This document shows, in pieces, positions 55,070 through 64,000 of a DNA stretch of 64,000 nt. A program made the position numbers and the translations under genes. The number at the start of each line of letters is the position of its first letter. Position 1 is the stretch's first letter. Location of the stretch: NCBI GenBank assembly GCA_011947345.1, contig JAAVTG010000606.1, positions 45,057 through 109,056 on the forward strand. Reading direction: 5' to 3'. The DNA is from Phytophthora quininea. Taxonomy: Eukaryota; Oomycota; Peronosporomycetes; Peronosporales; Peronosporaceae. The notes under the pieces were generated by a model that saw nothing but the letters and a program-made list of their open reading frames with translations, was not told the DNA's origin and did not search any database.

Positions 55070-56348
55070 TTAGACGACGGTGCAGTTGGGGAGGACTCCT
55101 TTGGCGGTGAGATCGGCGATGATCGTCGGTCCGGGGATAGCTCCGTTCAGACACCCGCCGCAGTGGTGCAACGCTACTACGGCGTTGTCGTTCGTGGCGA
55201 TGACCGGCGACCCCGACGAGCCTTCTTGCGTGTCCACGTAGTAGCCCACGTCGCCATTGCGGCAGTCCGTCACGTTTAGCGACTCGACGCGACCAGGTTC
55301 GCCATTGTACAGCCAGGCGATGCGCTTGCCGTAGCCCAGCGGGTGCTGCGGGATGTAGATCGTCTCGTCCAGCACGGGCCCCGACCCGCGGAACTGCAGG
55401 TAACCTGTCTTGGCGTAGAGTCCCGAGAAGTTGGCGTTGGAGTTGTTGACTCCCAGTCGCACCAGAGCGTAGTCTAAGTCCTCCGACACTGCCACGAGTG
55501 TCGTCGCCAACCCCCGCCGACCCCGGACAACCTCCTCGCTTGTCGCATGCTTCGCCACCACCACAACTCGAAGACTCGGCTAGGAGCTCCACCTTGGTGT
55601 TGAGCGCGTCTTGGTTGTTGCCGATGCAGTGCTGGTTCGTGATGAGGTGGCCGTCGCAGCCGAGCAGCCAGCCCGTGCAGTAGGCGACTTCCATGCCGTT
55701 GTCCTTGATGATCGACAGACGAGCGACCGCTTTCGAGTGGTTGAACATGACGGCTCCTGCCTTGCTGTTGGTGGCGCTCGGAGCACACGCAGCTTCGACG
55801 GACTCATCCGTGCCGCAGATACTTTCGTCGTTGGCGTCGCTGTCTTTGATGTTCGACTCGTTGGCACCCGGCACCCCCAAAGGGACTTTCAGACGCGCAG
55901 CTTCTTCCACCAATTCCTTTGGAGAAAACAAAATGCTGTCGACGGTAAACCCGCGACACGAAGTCGACTTGGTATCGGGAGCTGCCGTCTTGTGCAGCTC
56001 GATCACCACTCCAGTGCCTGAGATCGGCGACGCATAGAACTTGCCCGTGGCGTTCTTCCCCGACAGTGCGATGGATTGAGGCGAGCTGTCGGTGGCTTTC
56101 AACACGAGGATGTCATCGTCCGGGAGGTTAAACTGCTCGAAGTGAAGCACGTAGATGCCCTTGCCAAGTCCGGGGTTCAGTTGCAGACGGTAGGTCGGCT
56201 CACTGGCAGATGTCTTGGGTAACTTCGTGTAGTTGGAGAACTTGCAGCCCACCCCGAATTTCATCGGCACTTCTTGGCCCGTCGTCTGCGCCATACAGTT
56301 CGATATTATCACTGCACTCAACAGCATTAGCACCTGCACGACTGCCAT
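55070..56348 (-). CDS. Secreted trypsin-like protease homologue, mirror copy, frameshift
   Basis: Counterpart of the gene at 18420 with several substitutions in the N-terminal domain, e.g. SASEPTYRL for SPSESSYRL and MLLS for MVLS in the signal peptide. The His, Asp and Ser of the triad are all encoded. A GT pair is missing at about 55514 (GGGGGTTGG for GGGGGTGTTGG), which throws the frame after 'PGSAGV'. Without correction the frame would end at 54969. The two-base loss is unlike the one-base homopolymer pattern elsewhere, so inactivation of this copy is more credible than for most genes here. Confidence 0.75.
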
Positions 56349-56611
56349 CATGGAGCTCTGAAGTCGCATGAAGAGGATGAATTGCAGAGTGCTGCTGATC
56401 CCATTGAGACTTAGATGAGAGAGAATGGCGTTACGGTCTCGGCTTTGAGCGATGTGATTGACAAGCGTGCTAGTACAACGGAGTTTCAATGGCATTTGTG
56501 ATGGAAGTTGCTTCCGATGGATGGCCCTGTGTTGATCTCCAAGCACTTTATCGTAAAACGCATTCGCCATTCCAGGTTTTCCTTGACCAACGATAGGAAG
56601 ACTAGCGCCCG

Positions 56612-57522
56612 CTACAGTTTAGCGTGCGGGTTGCCCGACACGACTTGAATCTCATCATGGTCGGTCGACGAAGCAATGGCTGCCCATTCATCGAGCTCGC
56701 GACGCGATGAATGCAGCACGGCGTTGCCCACAGCCACAGCGTCTTTCCCCAGCAGCAGCCGACTCGGGATGGTCTTGCCGGCGCATCGTCCGCTCTTGGT
56801 CAGTACCTCGACAATCACCTGCGCGCCTTTGGCTGGATCTCCAGGCTGTTTGGCTTCTTGAGCGTTGATGCTGTCGATTCGACTGTGCAGAGGCTTGGTG
56901 ATCGGCAGGTAGTCGGGGATGGAGGTCTTCATAGACGAGAAACCTTTGCCCAGGATGGCGGTGCTGAACGAACCAGGTTCAATGATGGTCGTCTCGATGC
57001 CGAACGGCTTCAACTCTTCACGTAGTGCCAACGAAAGCCCTGCAAGAGCGAACTTGGTGGCGCCGTACACGCCCATAGTCTTGATGCCGAACCAGCCACC
57101 GGCAGAGCCAATGGAGGCGACAACCCCGACCGCTTCGCTCGCATGTGGGGCAGCACCGCACGCAGCATCCGCAACGTACCGAAGACGTTGGTGTTGAACT
57201 GCTGGTAGGCTTCGTCGTGACTGCACTCCTCGACGGCGCCGCCGAGTAAAAATGCAGCGTTATTCACCAAGATGTCGATGGTGCCATAGAACCCCAACGC
57301 CGTGGCGATCACCTTCTCCAGCTCTTCATCACTAGCCGTGACATCCAGCGCCAAAGCGCGAGCTCCGTGCCGCACCAGATCTCCGAGTTTGCTGGCGTCT
57401 CGAGCTGTTGCTATCACGCGGTCTCCACGAGCAAGCGCGGCGAGTACGATCTCCTTACCGAAGCCGGAGGAGCAAGCCGTCACTAGCCACACCTTGGGGG
57501 TCTTCTCAACTGCCGTGGCCAT
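56612..57522 (-). CDS. Short-chain dehydrogenase/reductase 2', one frameshift
   Basis: Start 'MATAVEKTPKVWLVT' is intact because the five-C run is complete here. Only the G-run loss near 57125 is shared with the left copy. With one base added: 304 codons. The protein is otherwise the same as SDR2, with synonymous changes such as GCT for GCC in the C-terminal part. The first residues settle the start codon for both copies. Confidence 0.86.
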
Positions 57523-57708
57523 TAGGAACGGGGAATATATGGCGAGTGAGGTCTTGCTTCGGGGCTCTTATCAGAGTGAGACGCTGCATCGATCCGGAGG
57601 ACACATCCGCGCTGCACGCGGTCCATGACCGTAAGCCTAAAGACGAGACGCAGCCATGATCAAGCTGAGGGAGGACACATCATTTGCTCTATTGGTTTGT
57701 CGACGGGG

Positions 57709-58652
57709 CTACAGCTTGCCGTTCTGGAAATCTGTCGACGACGAGAGCTCGGCCCACCTCGAGCTCGCTCTTGTTGTGCTCCAACACATCTCGCCCTAGA
57801 GCCACCGCGTCCTTTCCTAGCAACAGTCGACTCGGCAGTCTCTTCCCCGCACAACGGCCGGTCTTGGTAATCGCCTCCACCATCAACTGCGCAGCCTTGG
57901 CCGGATCTCCAGGCTGCTTGCCACTGAAGTTGGCTACGTGGGTCGTCAACGGCGTCGTCAGCGCCGCAAAGTCGTCGATCGGGGCCTTTGCAGGCACGAA
58001 GCCCTTGCCCAGAATGGACGTCCGGAACGCGCCGGGCTCCACCACCGTCACCTCGATACCGAGCGGCGCCACTTCTTCTCGCAGCGCCAACGTGATGCCA
58101 GCGATGGCGAACTTGGTGGAGCCGTAGAGTCCAATGCCGGGGATGCCCTTCCAGCCGCCGGCAGACCCGACGTTGGCGACGATCCCAGACCGCTTCTCTC
58201 GCATGTGCGGCAGCACAGCTCGAAGCACTCGCAGCATGCCGAAGACGTTGGTGTTGAACTGATCCGCCACCTCCTGCTCGCTATACGAACAGCAACATGT
58301 CGAGAGTCAGAATCGAGTCGGGCCGCGATTAAAAGGTCTGTGGACGATCTCACCTGCACTCTTCGATGGCTCCTTCCAGCAGATACGCGGCGTTGTTGAC
58401 CAGCACGTCGATGGTGCCATACATCTCGAGCGCAGTGGCCGCCACGGTCTCCATCTCCTCCTGACTGGCGGTCACGTCCAGCGCCAATGTCCGCGCGCCT
58501 TTCTGTTGGAGATCCGCGAGCCGCTCGGGGTTGCGCGCTGTGGCGATCACGCAGTCTCCGTGCTGCAGAGCGGCCAGCACTACTTCACGACCGAGACCAG
58601 AGGCACAGCCGGTAACGAACCACACCTTGGCGCCGGTAGGGACTAGAGTCAT
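57709..58652 (-). CDS. Short-chain dehydrogenase/reductase 1', two-base deletion near the end
   Basis: Same two-exon structure as SDR1, with a 73-bp intron, cofactor motif and Y-x3-K retained. Two bases are missing at about 57758 (GAGGTGGG for GAGGAGTGGG), changing the last 20 residues after 'KSELE' and moving the stop. The catalytic domain is untouched, so activity may survive if the change is real. Confidence 0.84.
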
Positions 58653-58865
58653 GACAGGACACTTGAAAACGAGATGGCAGCACTTGGGGGTCAATTGGCG
58701 AGTGGCTACCGGCGGAGACGCCATCACTCCGTCTATCCAGAGGCGCGTTGTGCTTGGTCTACATGGACAGCACCTGATGAGTCCGTCTTCACCTGTAGTA
58801 AGCCAATCAAAGTCTGACAGGCGGTTTATTACGCGCAATCTGCTTACCACGCGCCAGTCACTCAT

Positions 58866-60549
58866 CTACGGGACGGAGACCGTCGTGGTGGTGTCGTAGG
58901 CGGCTCCAGTGAAGTTCCCCCGCAGACGCTCAAGATGCTGTCGGAGAAGGCGTCAACTCCGGCCTCCTGGAGCTGCGTCTGACCCTCGATGAAGATCATG
59001 GCGAGGCCGCCCGCCAGGTGCCAGTCGATATGGCAGTGCAGCATCCAGACCCCGGGTTGTCGGCCTGTAGACGCAGCACCACGTACCCGACGCCGGTGCA
59101 CGCGCCGGAGTCGTCGGTGGGACAGGGAGGGACCGTGTACACGTCCCGGAACATAGCGCCCGAGAGCTTCAGTGGCAGACTGCTGCTCTGCACCTCGGCC
59201 AAAGTCGCTTGGCCGCTGCCGACGATCCACGGCGAGTGGCCGTGCAAATGGAACGGATGCTGCTCGTTCTGCTCGTTGGCGAGGACGATCTCAACGTGGT
59301 CGTTGTACTGGAGCTGGCGGGCGTTGGCGGTGACTGGGAGCTCCTCGGTTGTCATCCCGTCGGCGATGGCGAGCAGCGGAGCGAACTCCGGCACCAAGAA
59401 CTGGTGGAAATCGCTGCCGTCGATGGCCATCTGACCGACCCCAGGGAAGCTGAACTCGATGATGGCTCGGTCTTCCGGAGTAGTTGGGAGCGTCGTTGAA
59501 TTGACCGGTGTAAAGTCGAATTCCCCGACGGTGGAGGACTCGTTCCACGGCTGCGAAGTCGGCTCCGACTCGTCGTCGCCGTAGTAGACGACGGCCAGTC
59601 CGTCGGCGTTGAACCCCGTGGTGGGGTCGCCGGTTGCTGCAGTCCAGGGCAGACCGTTGAGTCCCGTGGCTCGCATCCAGAAGCTGGTGCTCTCCGTCGA
59701 GTTTTTCGCCTCGACCAACAGGTCGTAGCGCTGGCCGACGTTGATAGTGACGGTGGTGGTGAGGTCCGACGGCTCAAGAGAGTCGCCGTCCGCGGCGACG
59801 ACGCGAAAGTCGTGGTCGTCGATGCTGAAGTTGAAAGGGGCAAGCGCACTCATGTCTATGAGCCTCAAGAGTACGTCTTCCCGTGTCAAAGCGGAAGCTC
59901 GTCAGTAGTTGGTCGTCGGAGCAGTTGAAGCCTTGAGTTGCTGCGATCGTGCAGTTGAACCGACCGCGGTTGTTGATGAGGACGGAGTTCCAAATGGGCG
60001 GGGCGCCGGGGTCTCCGTGGTAGATGTCGGCCAGTTGGACAATGTACTCGGCGTCGACGTCTTCCTCCCAGGATTGACGTTGGGACGGTGGAGCGCGGAC
60101 GACGAGCGGTCCTCGGAGACCGTACGAGTATTGCGTACTGTGGTGACTGTGCCACCAGAAGCTGCCGGCCTTGTCGGGCTCGAAACGGTACACGGTGGTG
60201 TTGCCCGGAGGGATGTAGCACTGCGTGATCCCGGAGACGCCGTCCATTTCTTGGGTCCCCAGTTGTTTAAGGCCGTGCCAGTGCAGACACGTCGGCTCGT
60301 CCAGCTCATTGGTGACAGTCACTTGCACTTGCTGGCCGAGGGTGACGTCGATGAGCGCTTCATGCGCCGGTCGGTCGTTGATGCCGAATGAGGTGAGCGC
60401 GACGCCGTCGAATGCCGAGGAGATGTAGGTCACGCGGAAGTCGTAGGCCACCACCGGATCGTAGCAGACCGCAGCTCCGCGAACTGGTGAGTGGCGAGAA
60501 GTAGGTTGACCACCGCCAAGGCCGCGAGGCTGAGACGATGAAGCCCCAT
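58866..60549 (-). CDS. Laccase 5', five one-base deletions
   Basis: Mirror of laccase 5. Besides its two shared losses it lacks a G in the signal peptide region (about 60478), a G at about 59882 and a C at about 59873. The last two flank the sequence that encodes 'TGKTYLLRL'. Restoring all five gives the same 563 codons. Copper motifs are all encoded. As read, no frame longer than about 300 codons survives. If the extra losses are real this copy is dead. Their type (shortened runs) argues for sequence error. Confidence 0.8.
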
Positions 60550-61209
60550 GGAGTGGATTGAAGGCGACTTTGACAATGAGGTAGACCGAGGCGTTGCCGC
60601 AACCGAGTCGTTGAAGATGCACAACCTTTGCCGGCGATCAGCAGCTATCGCTACGGGGATTCTCGAACGCCAACGCCAGACACCCGGCGGCGCCGCCAGC
60701 CCGGCCTAAAATTTCGACGCAGTGCTGCTCGCTGCGGCTGAACGCTCTTGATCAGCAGGCTTGGTCGTCAGAGCTTCCATTTCCCCTGGAGATGGCTATG
60801 GGTCGTGCCCGGTGACTTGGTCTCAACAACTCAAAGGACTCGCCTGCTCTTTACGGAGCGTTTCCCGTGCCAGGTGGCTTGGCTTCGATCTGGGGACTCG
60901 AGGCTGATGAAAGCTGCGGTCTTCAAGGCTTCCTCTCAAAGTAGCTCGACCACCAACTATTCAAGCTAAAGACTTCTGAAGCAACCCTCGTAGTCTGAAG
61001 GCTCTTGACGCGGCTTCAACAATCCGGCCTCTACGGACAGCAAAAAAGATCGCAGCCACTTCAACGTTGCCGGGCATCATTATAATGACCAGCATGGCTG
61101 CCTGCTCTCGAAGCCGCGCCGCCAGTCGACCTCGGAGCTCATTCGGACATTTGCCTCCTCCTCCTCAAGCCTCGCTTCCAAGCATCCTGCCTCGCTCCAC
61201 CCACCGCCA

Positions 61210-62911
61210 ATGGGTCGACTCACCAATCTGTCGCTGATCCTGCTCACTGTCGGCCACGCCTCGGCCGCTGTCAAGCGCTTCGACTGGCGAGTCACGCACT
61301 TCAACTCGACCGACTTCGACGGCGTCCTCACCGCCGGCTACGGCATCAACAACGAGCCCACCGAGCTGCACCCGATCAACGTCACGCTCGGCGACGAGGT
61401 CGAGGTGCGCTTGACCAACGAGCTGACGGAGCAGACGTGCATCCACTGGCACGGGCTGCGGCAGTTCGGCACGCAGGAGATGGACGGCGTCTCGGGCATC
61501 ACCCAGTGCCACATCCAGCCCAACGACACGGCCATCTACCGGTTTACCCCGGACAAGTGCGGCAGCTTCTGGTGGCATGGCCATGAAGAGGTGCAGTACG
61601 CCTTCGGTCTGCGCGGTCCCCTCATCGTCCATTGCCCCGTCGACCAGCTGCAGAGCTGGGAGAAGGACATCTACCAGGAGTACACGCTGCTGCTGGCCGA
61701 CTGGTACCACCAAGTGCCGGTCGGCGCCCCCATTTGGGACACGGTCATCATCAACAACGTCGGTCGCTACAACTGCACCGTCGCAGAGGCTGCTGGCAAG
61801 GAATGCGTCGACGGTAGACCGCTGCCGCGCTTCCGCTTCGTACCGGGCAAGAAGTACCTGCTGCGACTAATCAACTCATCGGCCATGGCTGCGTTCAAGG
61901 TCAGCATCGACCAGCACACGTTCCAAGTCATCGCGGTGGATGGCGATCCGCTGCAGCCGTCCACGGCCGTCAACTCGGTCACCATCAACGTGGCTCAGCG
62001 CTACGATATCCTGGTGCAGGCCAAGTCGTCGTCGTCGCAGAACCAATATCAAGCCAGTCAGCAAAGTCGAAGACGACGACGCTCGGGTCGTTCTGGATCC
62101 GAGTCGACTCGCAGTTCGGTCTCCCGTGGACAGCTCTCCCTGCTGACCAAGTGCCCGCAGGATTCAACCCCAACGCTCTGGCCATCATCGACTACGAGAG
62201 CGGAGCGACGGCCGACCCCACCACGACCAACTGGACGACGACGGTCTCCATCGGCGAGTTCGACTACAACCCGCTGCACCCCGTGGTGCTGCCGACGACC
62301 CCGACGAGCGCGTGGTGGTGGAGTTCACACTCGGCGTCCTCGAGCCCAACCCCACCGCCTTCCTGGGGTACATCTCCGTCAACGAAGGCAACTTCAGCTC
62401 ACTGGTAATCCCTCCCAACCCGCCGCTCTTCACGATCGCTCAAGGGGCGACGACCGAGGAGCTCCCGACCACGGCCAACGCCTTCAAGCTCAAGCACAAC
62501 GACCACGTCGAAGTGGTGGTGGTGAACGAGACGCCCGACCAGCACCCGTTCCACCTGCATGCGCACTCCCCATGGATCGTCGGCAGCGGCAGCGCCTCGC
62601 GCGACAACATCCTCGCCGGTAACGTGACGGCGCTGCGTCTCAACGGACCGATGCAGCACGACGTGTTCACCGTCCCGCCATGCACCACCGACAGCACCGG
62701 CGCCTGCACCGACCTCGGCTACGTCGTGTTCCGCCTGAAAGCCGACAACCCTGGCGTGTGGATCATGCACTGTCACATCGACTGGCACTTCGTGCTCGGT
62801 CTGGCCATGCTCTTCGTCGAAGCTGAGGACGTGCTCCACGAGCAAGGCCTCGCAGCCTTCTCGCACGACATGCTGAGCGTGTGCAACGGCAACGGCAACT
62901 TCACCCTGTAG
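61210..62911 (+). CDS. Laccase 4', two frameshifts
   Basis: Mirror of laccase 4 with identical signal peptide, HGHEE motif and C-terminal 'NGNGNFTL'. It has the shared break near 62290 and a private one at about 62064, where AAA replaces AAAA after 'QASQQ'. With both restored: 568 codons. In this copy the first break sends translation into an Arg-rich frame for 180 codons, an artefact of GC-rich third positions and not a real domain. Confidence 0.82.
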
Positions 62912-63053
62912 GAAAGGGTACCCTGGCATGAGAAGTCTGAAGAGTAAGCAGATATCGTCAAGAAGAGAGCTTCTACATGTAGTCGAGGACGCTGTGAGTC
63001 CCCACTTTGCCGTAGACTAACAAGACAATAGCGAACGGACTTCTATTCACTTC

Positions 63054-64000
63054 TTACTGAGGACTCTCCTTGCACACGCTCAGCAAACTGGTCGAGAACG
63101 CTCCGGGCCCCTCCTCTTGAAGCTCCTTCTCGCCTTCCACAAAGATCATCGACAAGCCGATGTCCATGTGCCAGTCGATGTGGCAGTGCATCATCCAGAC
63201 GCCGGGATTGTCGGCGGTGAACCGCAGGATCAAGTAGCCGTTGTCCACACACGCTCCATACGCGTCTGTATTGCATGGTGGCACCGTGTACACATCGCGC
63301 AGCACCGCACCCTGAAGTTTGGACGGCGGCAAGTTGTTGTTGAAGATGTCGTCAATGGAGGCTTGACCGCTGCCGACAACCCATGGAATGTGCGAGTGCA
63401 AGTGGAAGGGGTGCTGCTCCGACATGTCGTTCACCAGCACCAACTCAATGTGCTTGCCGTACTCGATGGCTCGGGCGTTGGCTGTGGCCGGGAGCTCCGA
63501 GGTCGACAGTCCGCTAGAGATGGTCAGCAGAGGCGGCTCGTCCGGGACCACGAGGCTGTGGTATTCCCCGCCGTCGAGCGAGATCACGCCGCCTTGTGCA
63601 GTCAGGTTGAATTGGACAATCGCTCGATCGGACGCCACCTCCGGCAGGACGGAGGGAACCGCCGGCGTGAAGTCGAACTCGTGGATGGTCACGACGTCCG
63701 TGGATTGACAGGTCGTCGGCTCCGAAGTACTGGCCGGATCGTAGCGGAGAATCGCGAGACCTTCATCACTGAAGCCGGGGTTCCCGGACTCGCAGTCCGT
63801 GCGCCCCACGGAAGACCAGTCAGTCCCTTGGCTCGTATCCAGAAGGAGCACCTTGTGTGTCGTTCTTGGCTTCCACGACGAGGTCGTAGCGTTGACCGAC
63901 GTTGATGAAGAGCGAATTGATCAGATCCGACGGCTCCACCGGCTCGGCGTCAGCAGCGATGACTTGGAACTCGTGGTCGTCGATACTGAACTCGAACGGG
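63054..64000 (-). CDS. Laccase 3', 5' part outside the window
   Basis: C-terminal half of a laccase matching laccase 3, with HPFHLHSH and HCHIDWHMDIGLSM. Small losses at about 63790 and 63848 (a four-base CCAA gap) break the frame relative to the left copy. Everything upstream of the second-domain 'FEFSIDDHEF' region lies past base 64000. Its presence shows that the duplication reaches at least into laccase 3. Confidence 0.82.

Larger units (their letters stand above)
51850..64000. repeat. Inverted duplication, outer right arm
   Basis: Mirror of 10757-22935. Contains acyltransferases 2' and 1', the protease, SDR2, SDR1 and laccases 5, 4 and 3 in reversed order and strand. It carries more one-base losses than the left arm, for example five in laccase 5' against two in laccase 5. 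The window ends inside it. Confidence 0.93.

Noticed and set aside
62060..62622. Arg-rich extension of laccase 4'
   Set aside because: It is the wrong frame after a one-base loss. The correct laccase frame runs through the same DNA.
8..64000. CRISPR arrays, tRNA or rRNA genes, LTR retrotransposons
   Set aside because: No regularly spaced repeats, cloverleaf-like sequence, rRNA motifs or paired long terminal repeats were seen. A covariance-model scan would be needed to exclude small RNAs fully.

Overview
The window looks like nuclear DNA of an oomycete, most likely Phytophthora or a close relative. Genes are GC-rich and packed on both strands. Introns are very short (54-73 bp) with GT..AG ends. 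The gene content (expanded secreted laccases, acyltransferase-3 membrane proteins, an IQ-repeat protein, an MLO-like protein with EF-hands, BED/hAT and Tc1/IS630 transposases) fits that group. The species is inferred, not proven.

Layout. (1) 1-3.6 kb: the edge of a BED/hAT transposase gene, a hypothetical ORF and a SPEF1/CLAMP-type calponin-homology gene with four introns. (2) 3.6-22.9 kb: five laccases, two short-chain dehydrogenases (SDRs), a trypsin-like secreted protein and two acyltransferase-3 genes. (3) 22.9-30.3 kb: a 7.4-kb insertion with an 11-bp terminal inverted repeat and a 6-bp target duplication. It holds a decayed hAT transposase, a decayed AGC kinase and a Tc1/IS630 transposase facing an uncharacterised acidic ORF. 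(4) 30.7-33.6 kb: two more acyltransferases. (5) 33.6-47.7 kb: a single-copy core with a SUMO E1 subunit (SAE1/AOS1), a truncated acyltransferase copy, an MLO-like/EF-hand gene, a papain-like protease, a C2H2 zinc-finger gene and an IQ-repeat gene. (6) 47.7-64 kb: regions 4, 3 and 2 in mirror image: four acyltransferases, the protease, the SDR pair and laccases 5, 4 and 3, cut by the window edge.

The window is therefore a giant imperfect palindrome around a roughly 14-kb unique core. The arms are almost identical outside (laccases, SDRs) and clearly more diverged inside (protease, acyltransferases). Acyltransferases on one arm share diagnostic residues with their arm-mates rather than with their mirror copies, which points to gene conversion within each arm. 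Each arm also carries a transposon absent from the other: the 7.4-kb element on the left and a 913-bp TA-flanked element on the right. The opposite arm gives the empty site for each.

The laccases, the SDRs, the secreted protease-like protein and the polytopic acyltransferases could act together at or outside the cell surface (phenolic oxidation, carbonyl reduction, acylation), but only their clustering supports that. Almost every long gene, including single-copy SAE1 and the cysteine protease, is interrupted by one or more one-base deletions, mostly in homopolymers. Restoring one base each time gives a whole number of codons. This looks more like uncorrected long-read error than loss of function, so frameshifted genes are annotated here as CDS unless other damage is visible.
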